DNA of 64,000 bases from Pseudomonas sp. PDM18 (GCF_014852585.1 NZ_JACVBX010000009.1:235678-299677), one strand, 5' to 3'; shown: positions 26,628 through 36,499, counted from the first letter of the stretch. Numbers and translations: made by a program. Notes: generated from the letters alone by a model not told the origin.

Positions 26628-27236
26628 CTACTTCGGGCGAATCATGCTGAAGGTGTCGCGGGTGTAGCTGTACTGGGTGCCGCCCAGGCGCCCTACCAGG
26701 TCCAGCTTCGCCGGATCGACATGGCGCTCGTCCTGCATCACCGATTCATCGATGTGCGCCAGCAGCACGCGGGCGAAGATCAGCATGCTGGAAGGGTTGT
26801 CCGCTGGATACGGCATGATTTCCGCCAGCTGGCATTCGAAGGCCACCGGCGCGCCGACCACACGGGGCGGCGCCACGCGCTCGCTGGGCACGGTGGCGAT
26901 GCCGGCCTGCTCGATCTCGCTGACGCCGTGGGGCAGCCAGGCGGCGGTGGCGTTCATGTTCTCGGCCTGGTCGGCGCTGACCAGGTGGATCACCAGCTCG
27001 CCGGTCTCGCGCACGTTGCACAGGGTGTCCTTGACGCTGCCGTCCTCACGCACGCTGGTGTTGACCAGCAAGGTCGGCGGCGAATCGCTGATGACCTGGA
27101 AGAAGCTGAACGGCGCGAGGTTGCTCTGGCCATCCTTGGACAGCGTGCTGACCCAGGCGATGGGCCGCGGCGTGACCGTGGAGGCCAGCCAGCGGTAGGC
27201 CTCGGCCTTGGACAGTCGGGTAAAGTCGAGTTGCAT
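26628..27236 (-). CDS. Flavin reductase-like (FMN-binding split-barrel) protein
   Basis: A 202-residue FMN-binding split barrel of the flavin-reductase family: the signature PRPIAWVSTLSKDGQSNLAPFSFF begins near residue 24, and NTSVREDGSVKDTLCN continues the flavin site. Members reduce flavin for two-component oxygenases or act as reductases themselves. Start at MQLDFTRLSKAEAYRW is family-typical; a GGATC site precedes it. Position matches PA1644. Partner unknown. Confidence 0.85.
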   Translation of the reverse strand: MQLDFTRLSKAEAYRWLASTVTPRPIAWVSTLSKDGQSNLAPFSFFQVISDSPPTLLVNTSVREDGSVKDTLCNVRETGELVIHLVSADQAENMNATAAWLPHGVSEIEQAGIATVPSERVAPPRVVGAPVAFECQLAEIMPYPADNPSSMLIFARVLLAHIDESVMQDERHVDPAKLDLVGRLGGTQYSYTRDTFSMIRPK

Positions 27237-27313
27237 GGGCTGATCCTGGCAGAACGGCGGGCGATGCGATGGGAAAGGCGCGGGCCGCTTCAGGCGGCCC
27301 GGCGATACACGGC

Positions 27314-27592
27314 TCAGCGGCCGGCGCGGGATTCCTTGATGTAGAAGCGCGCGCGGCTGGCCTTGTCGGAGCAACCATCATAAGCCTCGACCTGCTGCTG
27401 GGTCTTGGCGGCAGTCAGCAGGCCGACGGCCTTGGAGTAGCTGACAGTGCCGGCGAAACCTTCGGCCTTGGCCAGGTCCAGTTCGTGCCAGGCGGCGTTC
27501 AGTTCGTTGGCGCAACTGTCGCGGTTGACGGTCTTGCCCGAGCAGCCGGCGACGGCGAGCAGCAGGGCGATGATCAGGGGAATACGCGGCAT
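27314..27592 (-). CDS. Small lipoprotein
   Basis: A 92-residue protein with a lipoprotein signal peptide: LLLAVAGCSGK places the lipidated cysteine at residue 17. The mature part of about 76 residues is helical, with two more cysteines (in SCANELN and DGCSDK) that could form a disulfide. Residues after the lipid Cys are SG, not Asp, so outer-membrane sorting is expected. I recognise no function. It precedes the flavin reductase on the same strand by 77 bp. Confidence 0.78.
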   Translation of the reverse strand: MPRIPLIIALLLAVAGCSGKTVNRDSCANELNAAWHELDLAKAEGFAGTVSYSKAVGLLTAAKTQQQVEAYDGCSDKASRARFYIKESRAGR

Positions 27593-27744
27593 GACGAAAC
27601 TCCTGGAAGTATTCGGGGGTGAATCCAGCTTAGAACGCAGCGCAGAGGCCTGCCGGACCGCGCCGCAGTATGCCACCGGACGGATGACGTTCAAGCGACT
27701 ACTACACTGTTTGCCCACGGGGTATCCCGACAAGGAGAAGGATC

Positions 27745-28092
27745 ATGGTGCATCAGGGCAGCTGCCATTGCGGGCAGATCGCGTTCGAAGTGGAAGGGGA
27801 TGTCGGTGAAGTCGTGTCATGCAACTGCTCGATCTGCCGACGCAAGGGCTCGCTCCTGTGGTTCGTGCCGCGTGGCAAGCTGAAGCTGACGACTCCTGAA
27901 AGTGCGATGAGCACCTATACGTTCAACACCCATCGCATCGAGCACCGTTTCTGCCCCACCTGCGGCTGCGCGCCGCTGGCCTACGGCGCCATGCCGGACG
28001 GCACGCCGATGGCGGCGATCAACGTGCGCTGCCTGCCGGGCGTGGACCTGGCGGGGCTGACGGTGAAGGAGTACGACGGCAAGAGCGCGTAA
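27745..28092 (+). CDS. GFA/CENP-V-type zinc protein
   Basis: A 115-residue protein of the GFA (glutathione-dependent formaldehyde-activating-like) Mss4 fold. Seven or eight cysteines in the family spacing are present: CHC at 7-9, CNCSIC at 26-31 and CPTCGC at 70-75, which bind zinc. Despite the family name, single-domain members have no proven role in formaldehyde metabolism. AAGGAG precedes the ATG at good spacing. Single gene. Confidence 0.87.
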   Translation: MVHQGSCHCGQIAFEVEGDVGEVVSCNCSICRRKGSLLWFVPRGKLKLTTPESAMSTYTFNTHRIEHRFCPTCGCAPLAYGAMPDGTPMAAINVRCLPGVDLAGLTVKEYDGKSA

Positions 28093-28115
28093 GAACCCGT
28101 CAATCCGCTGCAGCC

Positions 28116-28193
28116 CGTAGGGCGCATAACCCGGAACGGGTTATCCGCCGATGCCACAACGGCGGATAACGCTGGCACGTTATCCGCCCTACG
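28116..28193. repeat. CGTAGGGCGCATAAC inverted-repeat element (family B)
   Basis: A 78-bp element with inverted ends CGTAGGGCG and CGCCCTACG, plus internal GGTTATCCGCC/GGCGGATAAC. Other copies: 32256-32333, 45695-45767, 49785-49865, and a diverged one at 63524-63592. Confidence 0.8.
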
Positions 28194-28197
28194 TTCT

Positions 28198-28275
28198 GTT
28201 CGCGAGCAAGCTCGCTCCTACGAAGAGCGCTCCGCTGTTCAGTCGTGCTGTAGGAGCGAGCTTGCTCGCGAACCG
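28198..28275. repeat. REP pair
   Basis: Two GAGCAAGCTCGCTCCTAC palindromes in opposite orientation, placed tail-to-tail relative to the other pairs. Confidence 0.88.
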
Positions 28276-28310
28276 CCCCCTGCCCCCCTCCCCGACCAGC
28301 GCTTGAGTAA

Positions 28311-28390
28311 GATGGCGTGGAGCGCAGCGATACCCATCGTTCTCGTGCACCGGCAGCAGCATGGGTATCGCAAGCTCCACCCATCCTACG
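28311..28390. repeat. GATACCCAT hairpin repeat (family D)
   Basis: About 80 bp, with GGAGCGCAGCGATACCCAT on the left and its near inverse ATGGGTATCGCAAGCTCC on the right, ending ATCCTACG. A second copy is at 51471-51551. Confidence 0.75.
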
Positions 28391-28443
28391 TCGGTGCTCC
28401 GCCGTGATACCGGTGCCAATTGCGGCCCTACTGGGTACGGGGA

Positions 28444-29544
28444 TCAGCGCTCCGCGCGGAAGCGCAAATACTCGACCACCTCGTCCTGGGTGCCGCGGAA
28501 CTCCACGCGCTCGCCCTTGCTCTCGCGCTGGAAGGCATACATCGGGTCGTAGTATTCACCCAGCAGCCCTTCGATCCAGCCCCGGTGCAGGTCCACTGCG
28601 CCGCTGCGTTTCTGCTCCTCCAGGGCTTCATCCATGATCGCCGCCAGACGCTGATAACGCTCGCCGCCCAGGCGCTTGACGATACCGGACAGGCTCTTGC
28701 GCAGGTACACGGCGAAGGAGTCGAAGCCGCCCTCCTCGCCCACTACCTGCACATGGTCGGCGCACAGGTTCACCACGTAGTCCTTGAGGATGCGCTCGAC
28801 GCGCTGCTCGAAGCTGTCTTCCAGCCACACCAGCGGGTAGTGCTGCATGCCTTGATAAAGCTCCAGCGGCACCGAGCAGCTGCCGACGATGCGCCCTTCG
28901 TCCTCCAGCACGAACTGCTCCGTGCCGGCATGGCGCTTCTTCAGGATGTCGATGGCTAGGCGGTTCTCGAAGTCGATCTGCGCCGGCTGCGGCGTGGCGC
29001 GCCGGCCGAAGGCAGAGCCACGGTGGTTGGCATGGCCTTCCAGGTCCAGGCTGTTGGCCAGCTGGGCGATGACTTCGGTCTTGCCGGTGCCGGTCAGGCC
29101 GCCCACCAGCACGAACTGGCATTCCTCGACGGCAGCACGGGTGGTGTCGAAGAGGAAACCACGCATCGCCTTGTAGCCGCCGACCACGCGCGGGTAGTCA
29201 ATGCCGGCTTCGGTCTTCAGCCACTGCTGGGTGATCTGCGAACGCAGCCCGCCGCGGAAGCAGTACAGGTAACCCTCGGGGTTGGCCCTGGCGAAGTTCG
29301 CCCAGGCCTCGATGCGCTCTGCCTTGAGCTTGCCCATGACCAGCTCGTGACCCAGCGCGATGGCCGCCTGCTGGCCATTCTGCTTGTAGCAGGTGCCGAC
29401 CTTCTGCCGCTCGATGTCGTTCATCAGCGGCAGGTTGATCACATTGGGGAACGCGCCCTTGTCGAATTCGACCGGGGCACGCACGTCCATCATCTTCACA
29501 TCGCCGAGGAACAGTTCGCGGTAGTGGCGGGTGTTGTCGCGCAT
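28444..29544 (-). CDS. mnmH: tRNA 2-selenouridine synthase
   Basis: MnmH (SelU/YbbB) swaps sulfur for selenium at the wobble 2-thiouridine of Lys, Glu and Gln tRNAs via a geranylated intermediate, using selenophosphate from SelD. The 366-residue protein has an N-terminal rhodanese domain with the catalytic Cys95 ([13 protein letters not shown]) and a C-terminal P-loop domain with GGLTGTGKT (148-156). The start codon overlaps the selD stop in a TGATG junction, so translation is coupled. Other in-frame starts upstream would lie inside selD. Confidence 0.95.
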   Translation of the reverse strand: MRDNTRHYRELFLGDVKMMDVRAPVEFDKGAFPNVINLPLMNDIERQKVGTCYKQNGQQAAIALGHELVMGKLKAERIEAWANFARANPEGYLYCFRGGLRSQITQQWLKTEAGIDYPRVVGGYKAMRGFLFDTTRAAVEECQFVLVGGLTGTGKTEVIAQLANSLDLEGHANHRGSAFGRRATPQPAQIDFENRLAIDILKKRHAGTEQFVLEDEGRIVGSCSVPLELYQGMQHYPLVWLEDSFEQRVERILKDYVVNLCADHVQVVGEEGGFDSFAVYLRKSLSGIVKRLGGERYQRLAAIMDEALEEQKRSGAVDLHRGWIEGLLGEYYDPMYAFQRESKGERVEFRGTQDEVVEYLRFRAER

Positions 29545-30578
29545 CACATCACCTCGACCGCGTGACTCTGTCGGCCGACCAGTTCGCCGATGGGCGCCAG
29601 GTCCATGCCCAGCTCCTTCGCCGTGGCTAGGAATTGCGCCTCGCCGTCCGGCTCCACCGCCACCAGCAAACCACCGCTGGTCTGCGGGTCGCACAGCAGC
29701 AGCTTGTGCAGTTCGGGCAACGGCGCAATACGTTCGCCGTAGCTGTCGAAGTTGCGCAGGGTCCCGCCGGGCACGCAACCGGCTTCAAGGTAATACTCGA
29801 CGCTGGCCAGACGCGGCACGGCACCGTAGCGAACGCGCGCGGTCAGGCCGCTGCCGTCGGCCATTTCCACCAGGTGGCCGAGCAGGCCGAAACCGGTGAC
29901 GTCGGTCATCGCCTTCACCCCATCGAGCTTGCCGAAGCGCGCGCCGGGCTTGTTCAGGGTGCACATCCAGTCGCGGGCGACGCCCACGTCTTCGGCGCGC
30001 AGCTTGGCCTTCTTCTCGGCGGTGGTGAGGATGCCGATGCCCAGCGGCTTGGTCAGGTACAGCTTGCAGCCGGCGGTGGCGGTGTCGTTGCGCTTCATGA
30101 AGCGCTTCTCCACCAGCCCGGTGACGGCCAGGCCGAAGATCGGCTCGGGAGCGTCGATGGAGTGCCCGCCGGCCAGCGGGATGCCGGCTTCGTCGCAGAC
30201 CTTGCGGCCGCCGGCGATCACTTCGCGGGCGATTTCCGGCGCCAGCACGTTCACCGGCCAGCCGAGGATGGCGATGGCCATCAGCGGGTCGCCGCCCATG
30301 GCGTAGATGTCGCTGATGGCGTTGGTGGCGGCGATACGGCCGAAGTCGAAGGGATCGTCGACGATCGGCATGAAGAAGTCGGTGGTCGACACCACGCCGC
30401 GCTCGGCATCGATTTCGTAGACGGCGGCGTCATCGCGCGAGGCGTTGCCGACCCACAGCTTGGGGTCGAGGTTCTGCGCGCCGCTGCCCGCGAGGATGAC
30501 CTCCAGGACCTTGGGGGAAATCTTGCAGCCACAGCCGGCACCGTGGCTGTACTGGGTCAGGCGGATCGGTTCGCTCAT
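29544..30578 (-). CDS. selD: Selenide, water dikinase (selenophosphate synthetase)
   Basis: SelD makes selenophosphate from selenide and ATP. The 344-residue enzyme has the active-site loop GAGCGCK (Cys16 and Lys19); the catalytic position is cysteine, not selenocysteine. The glycine-rich N-terminus, [14 protein letters not shown] region ([13 protein letters not shown]) and TGFGLLGHL are family signatures. The only selenium-using gene beside it is mnmH, to which it is fused by a 1-bp overlap; selenocysteine genes (selA, selB, selC) are not in this window. Confidence 0.96.
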   Translation of the reverse strand: MSEPIRLTQYSHGAGCGCKISPKVLEVILAGSGAQNLDPKLWVGNASRDDAAVYEIDAERGVVSTTDFFMPIVDDPFDFGRIAATNAISDIYAMGGDPLMAIAILGWPVNVLAPEIAREVIAGGRKVCDEAGIPLAGGHSIDAPEPIFGLAVTGLVEKRFMKRNDTATAGCKLYLTKPLGIGILTTAEKKAKLRAEDVGVARDWMCTLNKPGARFGKLDGVKAMTDVTGFGLLGHLVEMADGSGLTARVRYGAVPRLASVEYYLEAGCVPGGTLRNFDSYGERIAPLPELHKLLLCDPQTSGGLLVAVEPDGEAQFLATAKELGMDLAPIGELVGRQSHAVEVM

Positions 30579-30686
30579 CGGGAGGCTCCGGGCAGGGAAA
30601 TCAAACGGCGATTCTAGCAAAGCCCGGCTTGGCGCGGCCGCTGCCCACGGCGTATCGTCGCAGGGTTCGTCACGCGGAGTTGCCCC

Positions 30687-31724
30687 ATGTCAAAACAGAT
30701 CGCGCTGGTACTCGGTTCCGGCGGCGCGCGCGGTTATGCGCATATCGGAGTGATCGAGGAGATCGAACGGCGCGGCTATGAGGTGGTGTGTATCGCCGGC
30801 TGCTCCATGGGCGCAGTGATTGGCGGCATCTACGCCGCCGGCAAGCTGGGCGAGTACCGCGACTGGGTGGAAAGCCTGGACTACCTCGACGTGCTGCGCC
30901 TGCTCGACGTCAGCTTCCGTCTCGGCGCCATTCGAGGTGAGCGGGTATTCGGCAAGATCCACGAAATTCTCGGCGAGATCGACATCGAACAGCTGCCGAT
31001 CCCCTACACGGCGGTGGCCACCGACCTCACCAACCAGCAGGAAATCTGGTTCCAGGAAGGTTGCCTGCACCAGGCCATGCGCGCCTCGGCGGCGATCCCC
31101 AGCCTGTTCACTCCAGTCATGCAGGGTACCCGCATGCTGGTGGACGGCGGCCTGCTCAACCCGCTGCCGATCGTCCCGGTGGTCTCAACCCACGCCGACC
31201 TGATCGTCGCGGTCAACCTCAATGCCACCAACCAGCGCCAGTATTCGCTGCCGGTGATCGAGCGCCCGGCGGCGCTCAAGGGCCGCTTCGATTCGGTGAT
31301 CTCGGGGTTGTCGAACAAGCTGAGCTTCTTCCGCCGCGGCGAAGTCGAACCGCCGCCGGAACTGATCGCCGACGCCCTGCTCCACCCGGTGCCGGCTACG
31401 TCGGAAGAACCCGCCGAACCGGAAATGCAGCAACCGGCCGCCGCACCGCAGGCCAAGGGCTCGCCCCGCTCGGCCACCGGCAGCCACGTGATCGACAGCA
31501 GCAGCCCGGCCTCGCTGCTGGAACTGGTGAACCAGAGCTTCGAGGTGATGCAGACCTCGCTGGCGCAATACAAGATCGCCGGCTACCCGCCTGACATCCT
31601 GATCAACGTGCCCAAGCGCGTTTGCCGCTTCTTCGAGTTCTACAAGGCCCCCGAACTCATCGCCCTCGGCCGGCAGATCGCCAGCGATACGCTGGATCGG
31701 TATGAGGCGGAGAATCCTTACTGA
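30687..31724 (+). CDS. Patatin-like phospholipase
   Basis: A 345-residue patatin (RssA/NTE-like group). The oxyanion loop is GSGGARG (10-16), the nucleophile is Ser40 in GCSMG, and the catalytic aspartate is Asp153 in DGGLLNPL. After the about 250-residue catalytic region there is a low-complexity Pro/Ala/Ser linker (about 232-265) and a short C-terminal helical part. No signal peptide, so it acts in the cytoplasm or at the inner membrane face. It is divergent from selD. Substrate unknown. Confidence 0.87.
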   Translation: MSKQIALVLGSGGARGYAHIGVIEEIERRGYEVVCIAGCSMGAVIGGIYAAGKLGEYRDWVESLDYLDVLRLLDVSFRLGAIRGERVFGKIHEILGEIDIEQLPIPYTAVATDLTNQQEIWFQEGCLHQAMRASAAIPSLFTPVMQGTRMLVDGGLLNPLPIVPVVSTHADLIVAVNLNATNQRQYSLPVIERPAALKGRFDSVISGLSNKLSFFRRGEVEPPPELIADALLHPVPATSEEPAEPEMQQPAAAPQAKGSPRSATGSHVIDSSSPASLLELVNQSFEVMQTSLAQYKIAGYPPDILINVPKRVCRFFEFYKAPELIALGRQIASDTLDRYEAENPY

Positions 31725-31783
31725 TCGGGCTGGTGCTCTTCCGACAAGAGCGATGAATCGCGGGCAGGTTTCGACTTTGGGCG

Positions 31784-32040
31784 GTTCGCGAGCAAGCTCG
31801 CTCCTACGAAGAGCGTGCGCATTGATCCGGCTTTGGCTTTGGCTTTGGCTCTTGAAGACTTCCAGAGAAATATCCGCGCAGGCCGACTGCCCCGTTCAAC
31901 GAGGGTATTTTTCGCCCCAAGCGAAAAACCGGATGTCCGGGGCAAGACCTTTGCCTACTTTGCGTCGTTTGGCAAAGTAGGTCGCCCGAGGGGGCGAAAC
32001 AGGGAATCCGCGCGTACGCCGAAGCGGCGCATGAACACCC
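31784..32040. repeat. Composite dispersed repeat, copy 2
   Basis: Modules in order: one REP palindrome (31784-31808), a GGCTTT hexamer tract (about 31832-31853), the CCAGAGAAATATCCGCGCA segment, the junction CCCCGTTCAACGAGGG, then the conserved block with the CCGGATGTCCGG and CTACTTTGC/GCAAAGTAG hairpins and a tail ACGCCGAAGCGGCG. Same order as 1-345 but without the 109-bp insertion. Confidence 0.8.
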
Positions 32041-32104
32041 CGCCTGAAGCAAGAGCATCGCGGACAGAGTCCGTTCCTACCCGATACGCCTGCGCTGGGA
32101 TCTG

Positions 32105-32187
32105 CCCTCACCCTAGCCCTCTCCCAGAGGGAGAGGGGACCGTCCGGCACAAGGCGAAACCATGGCGTCAGCCTGCACGACCGTCCC
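32105..32187. repeat. Partial family C element
   Basis: Left arm CCCTCACCCTAGCCCTCTCCC plus the GTCAGCC core; the right arm is lost or unrecognisable. Confidence 0.65.
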
Positions 32188-32255
32188 GCTAAACGGAGCC
32201 CGCAGCCAGGATTGAGCAGAGAAGACGCCCTGACCAACTCTCCCAGAGGCGGTTT

Positions 32256-32333
32256 CGTAGGGCGCATAACGCGCCAGCGATATCCGCCGCGGTGGTATTG
32301 GCGCATAACCCGTTCCGGGTTATGCGCCCTACG
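32256..32333. repeat. Family B element
   Basis: Ends CGTAGGGCG/CGCCCTACG with internal TATCCGCC; same length (78 bp) as the copy at 28116. Confidence 0.8.
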
Positions 32334-32355
32334 TGCCAAGAGTGGCCCCGTGCGT

Positions 32356-33048
32356 TCAGCCCTCGCGCAAGCGATAACCAACCCCCGCTTCGGTGACAAT
32401 GAACCGCGGCGTCGCCGGATCATCCGCAAGCTTCTGCCGCAGATGCCCGACCACCACCCGCAGATAGTGCGTGTCCTCGGTATGCGTCGGCCCCCAGATG
32501 TCCTTGAGCAATTGCTGCTGGGTCACCACCCGGCCAACGTGTCGCGCAAGGGTCGAGAGCACTGCGTATTCCTTGCGGGTCAGGGACACTTCCTCACCAT
32601 CGAGCAATACGCGCCGATAGGAGAAATCCACACTCAGCGGCCCCACCGCGACCACCGCCTCCTGCGTCTCGCCACTGGCGCCCTGGCGCAGCAGCACGCG
32701 GATGCGCGCGAGGAATTCCTGGATGCCGAAGGGTTTGGTCACATAGTCGTTGGCGCCGCTGTCCAGCGCCAGCACCTTCTCGCTTTCGCTGGCGCGCACC
32801 GAGAGCACCAGCACCGGCACGTGCGACCACTCGCGCAGTTCGCGCAGCACGTCCTGGCCGTCCTTGTCGGGCAGGCCAAGGTCGAGCACCACCAGGTCCG
32901 GGCGGCCCAGTGCCGCCTGCGCCAAGCCTTCCTCGCCGGTGCCGGCTTCGAGCACCTTGTAACCACCGGCGCTGAGGCTGATACGGAGGAACTTGCGGAT
33001 CTGCGGTTCGTCGTCGACGACCAGAATCGTGGCGGCGCTGGCGTTCAT
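32356..33048 (-). CDS. kdpE: KdpE response regulator
   Basis: KdpE is the OmpR-type regulator that activates kdpFABC when K+ is scarce. The 230-residue protein has a receiver domain (VVDDEP at 10-14, phospho-acceptor Asp56 in VVLDLGLP, and a late KPF lysine) and a winged-helix DNA-binding domain (about 135-228, RKEYAVLSTLARHVGRVV...YLRVVVGHLRQKL). The start at MNASAATILVV is chosen by domain boundary; a longer frame upstream runs inside kdpD in another frame. It is 40 bp past kdpD and last in the operon. Confidence 0.95.
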   Translation of the reverse strand: MNASAATILVVDDEPQIRKFLRISLSAGGYKVLEAGTGEEGLAQAALGRPDLVVLDLGLPDKDGQDVLRELREWSHVPVLVLSVRASESEKVLALDSGANDYVTKPFGIQEFLARIRVLLRQGASGETQEAVVAVGPLSVDFSYRRVLLDGEEVSLTRKEYAVLSTLARHVGRVVTQQQLLKDIWGPTHTEDTHYLRVVVGHLRQKLADDPATPRFIVTEAGVGYRLREG

Positions 33049-33088
33049 CGGCAGTCCGGGCTGGCTGGGGGCGTCCAGCTTGAGCCTT

Positions 33089-35746
33089 TCAGACAGCAGC
33101 ATCAAGCTGCTCCAGGTCCGGCTGCTGCTGCAGCGGCAGGTGCAGCACGAGGGTGGTACCGCGCCCGTCGATGCCGTCCTCGACGGTGATCCGCCCGCCG
33201 TGGGCGCCAACCATGCCCTGGCAGATCGCCAGGCCCAGCCCGGTGCCCTGGCCGCCGCGATCACCACGCGCGGCGGTGTAGAACATGTCGAAGATCTTCT
33301 CGCGCTCCGCCGGCGGAATGCCCGGCCCTTCGTCGCTGACCAGGAAGCGCAATTCCTCGTCACCCTGCTCCACCGCCACCCGCAGGCGGCCTTGCGGTGG
33401 CGAGAAGCGCGCAGCGTTTTCCAGCACGTTGACCAGCGCCTGTTCGATCAGCGCGGCATGCACGTAGAGCAGCGGCAGCTCCGGCGCTACGCGTGTTTCC
33501 ACGCGGTACGGAGCGACCACCGCGCGCAGGCGATTGAGCGCGCTGCCGACGATGTCGCCGGGCGACACCCAGTCGCGCGACAGCTTCAGGCCGCCGTGGC
33601 CGAGGCGGGTCATGTCCAGCAGGTTCTGGATGTAACGGTCCAGGCGCTCGGCCTCATCACGGGTGCTTTCCAGCAGTTCGCGGCGATCCGGCGGCGGGAT
33701 GGCATCGCCCAGGGCCAGAAGGCTGTCGATGGCGCCGCGCATGGAAGTCAGCGGCGTGCGCAGGTCATGGCTGACCGAGGCCAGCAGCGCGCTGCGCAGT
33801 TGTTCGGTTTCGCCATGCAGGCGCGCGGCTTCGAGGTCTTCGGCGAGACGCGCACGGGCCAATGCCTGCGCCAGCGGTTGGCCGAGAGCAGCCAGCAGTC
33901 GACGGCGCGACCCGGACAAAGGCTGCGAATCACGCGGGCTGACCCCGAGCAGCGCCAGCGGGCCGTCCTCGCCGGACAGCGGCCACCACCACCAGCGCCC
34001 GCCCGGCAGCGTGCCGGTACCCAGGCCGGCGGGCTGGACGTGCTGCCAGGCCCAATCGGCGGCGGCGCGCTCCTGGTCCTCCAGCGCGCGGTTGAGGCCG
34101 CCCTCCAGTTTCCACTCGCCGTTGACCCGGCCGAGCAGGCAGATATCCAGCCCGTCCCAGCCGCCCAGTTGCTGCGCGGCGGCGGCCATCACCGCCTGAC
34201 GGTCGGTGGCGGCGGTGAGCTTGCGCGACAGATCGAGCATCTGGCTGGTCTCTTCCTGGGTCTCGCGCAGCGCCTGTAGTTGCCGGCGCTGGCGAGCCGC
34301 GAGGTTGCCGGTGAGGCCGGCCATGAGCAGGAAGAACAGCAGGGTCAGCACGTCTTCTTCGCGCTGGATGGAAAAGGAGAAATGCGGCGGAATGAACAGG
34401 AAATCGTAGGCCAGGAACGACAGCACCGCGCAGGCCAGCGCCGGGCCGAGGCTGCTGCGCACCGCCACCAGCAGAACGGCGGCAAGGAACACCAGGGAGA
34501 TGTTCGGCAGCTCCAGCACGCTGGCCACTGCCCAAGCCAGAGCGCTGGCGCAGCCGGCTGCCAGCGTGGCGAGCAGGTAGTTGCCCCAGGGCCAGGACGT
34601 TTGCGGGCGGGTCTTGGGCGGTGCGAGGTCAGCCTCGCTGTCGAGCACGCTGATCTCCAGCCCGTCGCCCAGGCGCAGCAGGCGCGCCGCAAGACCGCCG
34701 CCGAACAGCTGGCGATACCAACGCTGGCGCGAACGGCCGACCAGCAGCAAGGTAGCTCGGCGCTCCTTGGCGTGCTCGACGAGGGTGCGCGCGACTTCGC
34801 CACCGCGTAGTTCCACCACGTCGCCGCCCAGGCGCTCGGCCAGTTGCTGGGCGTTCTGCAGTTGCATGCGCGACTCTTCGCTGCGCGCATCGCCGGTATC
34901 CACATGCACCAGCGACCAGGGCAGGTGCCGGCGCTCGGCCACGCGGCAGGCGTGGCGCACCAGCCGCTCGGCGTTGTGCTCACCGTCCACCCCCACCAGC
35001 AGGCGCCCGCGCACGGCCGGCGCCTCGCCACCCTGCTGGCGATAGCGATGGGCAAGGTCGGCATCGACCCGCGCGGCGGCGGTCTGCATGGCCAGTTCGC
35101 GCAGCGCGGTGAGGTTGGTCTGGCTGAAGAAGGCATCGATGGCGGCGCGCGCCTGTTCGGGCACGTAGACCTTGCCCTCGCGCAGGCGCTCCAGCAGCTC
35201 GCGCGGCGGCAGGTCCACCAGCAGCAGTTCGAAGGCTTCCTGCAATACCCAGTCGGGCACGGTTTCGCGCACCTGCACGCCGGTGATATCGCGCACCTGG
35301 TCGTTGAGGCTTTCCAGGTGCTGGACGTTGACCGTGGTGTAGACGTCGATGCCGGCGGAGAGCAGCTCCTGGATGTCCTGCCAGCGCTTGGCGTGACGGC
35401 TGCCGGGGGCGTTGCTGTGGGCCAGTTCGTCCACCAGCGCCAGGGCCGGCGGGTCGCCGAGCAGGCCGTCGAGGTCCATTTCCTCCAGGGTGATACCCCG
35501 GTAGACCGAGCGCTTGAGCGCCTGCTGCGGCAGGCCAGCGAGCAAGGCTTCGGTCTCGGCGCGGCCGTGGGTTTCGACGACGCCGACGCGCAACTTCACG
35601 CCCTGGCGCAACTGGCTCTGCGCGGCCAGCAGCATGGCGTAGGTCTTGCCAACCCCCGGCGCGGCGCCAAGGAATACCTTGAGGCGGCCACGGCCCATGG
35701 GGGGCAGGTCGGCCAGGAGGGCGTCGGCACGGTTGGGGTCGGTCAT
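33089..35746 (-). CDS. kdpD: KdpD sensor histidine kinase
   Basis: KdpD senses K+ limitation and phosphorylates KdpE. The 885-residue protein has the full family layout: the N-terminal KdpD domain with Walker A GAAPGVGKT (27-35), a USP-like domain (about 250-370), four closely spaced transmembrane helices (about 395-490), a GAF-like region, then the kinase core with the H-box SVSHDLRTPL (near 660) and ATP-binding motifs DEGPGIP and GTGLGLAICQ. It begins 166 bp after kdpC; that gap contains an arm of a family C repeat, so kdpDE may be partly uncoupled from kdpFABC. Confidence 0.96.
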   Translation of the reverse strand: MTDPNRADALLADLPPMGRGRLKVFLGAAPGVGKTYAMLLAAQSQLRQGVKLRVGVVETHGRAETEALLAGLPQQALKRSVYRGITLEEMDLDGLLGDPPALALVDELAHSNAPGSRHAKRWQDIQELLSAGIDVYTTVNVQHLESLNDQVRDITGVQVRETVPDWVLQEAFELLLVDLPPRELLERLREGKVYVPEQARAAIDAFFSQTNLTALRELAMQTAAARVDADLAHRYRQQGGEAPAVRGRLLVGVDGEHNAERLVRHACRVAERRHLPWSLVHVDTGDARSEESRMQLQNAQQLAERLGGDVVELRGGEVARTLVEHAKERRATLLLVGRSRQRWYRQLFGGGLAARLLRLGDGLEISVLDSEADLAPPKTRPQTSWPWGNYLLATLAAGCASALAWAVASVLELPNISLVFLAAVLLVAVRSSLGPALACAVLSFLAYDFLFIPPHFSFSIQREEDVLTLLFFLLMAGLTGNLAARQRRQLQALRETQEETSQMLDLSRKLTAATDRQAVMAAAAQQLGGWDGLDICLLGRVNGEWKLEGGLNRALEDQERAAADWAWQHVQPAGLGTGTLPGGRWWWWPLSGEDGPLALLGVSPRDSQPLSGSRRRLLAALGQPLAQALARARLAEDLEAARLHGETEQLRSALLASVSHDLRTPLTSMRGAIDSLLALGDAIPPPDRRELLESTRDEAERLDRYIQNLLDMTRLGHGGLKLSRDWVSPGDIVGSALNRLRAVVAPYRVETRVAPELPLLYVHAALIEQALVNVLENAARFSPPQGRLRVAVEQGDEELRFLVSDEGPGIPPAEREKIFDMFYTAARGDRGGQGTGLGLAICQGMVGAHGGRITVEDGIDGRGTTLVLHLPLQQQPDLEQLDAAV

Positions 35747-35806
35747 GGGGCTATCCTCGGAGCGCTCCGGGCGCTCGTTTCATGGGTGGAATGAGACTGC
35801 AGGAAA

Positions 35807-35845
35807 CCCTCACCCCAACCCTCTCCCAGAGGGAGAAGGAGCCGT
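35807..35845. repeat. Family C arm between kdpC and kdpD
   Basis: A single hairpin-forming arm, CCCTCACCCCAACCCTCTCCC followed by AGAGGGAGAAGG, in the kdpC-kdpD gap. Confidence 0.65.
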
Positions 35846-35912
35846 CCTCTGCCAATGGACGGCCCGGCGTTTTTCCTCGTGCCGCGGCAGACGTCGGTAC
35901 TGGCGCTGGAGT

Positions 35913-36461
35913 CTAGCGAGGCAGGCTGGCCAGAGCCATGTTCAGCGCCAGCACGTTGACCACGGCGGGGCCGATCAGCGGGCGTTCGGTGTTGGCTTCC
36001 ACCAGTTTCTCCAGGCTCGCCGCCGGTACGCCACGCTCCAGGGCGATACGCGGCACCTGGTACAGCGCGGCGGCGCGCGGCAGTTGCGGGTCGAGCCCGC
36101 TGCCGGAGGTGGTAACCAGCGCAAGCGGCACCGGTTGCGCACCGATCTGCTGGGCGGCGGCATCCTTGGCGATGCGTTCGACCAGCGCCGGGTTGCCGGG
36201 TGCGAGGTTGCTGGCGCTGCTGGAGACGGTGGCGAAGTCGCCGGCCGAGGGGCGCGAATGGAACCACTGGGCGCCGTCGAATTTCTGCGCGATCAGTGCC
36301 GAGCCGCGCACGTTGCCCTGGTCATCGCGGACCAGGCTGCCGTTGGCCTGGTCGTGGAAGGCGACCTGGGCGATGCCGGTGACGGCCAGCGGATAGGCGA
36401 CGCCGGTGACGGCGCTGAGCAGTACCAGCGAGGCGATGGCGGGGCGGAGTTGGTTGAGCAT
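35913..36461 (-). CDS. kdpC: KdpC, K+-ATPase subunit C
   Basis: KdpC is the small single-span subunit that stabilises the KdpFABC complex and raises its ATP affinity. The 182-residue protein has one N-terminal transmembrane helix ([25 protein letters not shown], about 8-30) and a periplasmic domain with the conserved [10 protein letters not shown] and [11 protein letters not shown]. Start at [10 protein letters not shown] is family-typical. It lies 171 bp from kdpB; the gap is a family C repeat. Confidence 0.95.
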   Translation of the reverse strand: MLNQLRPAIASLVLLSAVTGVAYPLAVTGIAQVAFHDQANGSLVRDDQGNVRGSALIAQKFDGAQWFHSRPSAGDFATVSSSASNLAPGNPALVERIAKDAAAQQIGAQPVPLALVTTSGSGLDPQLPRAAALYQVPRIALERGVPAASLEKLVEANTERPLIGPAVVNVLALNMALASLPR

Positions 36462-36499
36462 GTTCGTGTTCCTCTTGTCAGGTTCGGAGCGAGGGATTG

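Larger units (their letters stand above)
28093..28443. other. Gene-free stretch made of three repeat families
   Basis: The 351 bp between the GFA and mnmH genes hold a family B element (28116-28193), a REP pair (28198-28221 and 28249-28275) and a family D element (28311-28390). No gene or RNA is evident. Confidence 0.75.
31725..32355. other. 630-bp gene-free stretch of stacked repeats
   Basis: Between the patatin gene and kdpE the sequence is almost all repeats: composite element copy 2 (31784-32040), a partial family C element (32105-32187) and a family B element (32256-32333). No terminator with a T-run follows kdpE, which ends into the family B element. Confidence 0.75.
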
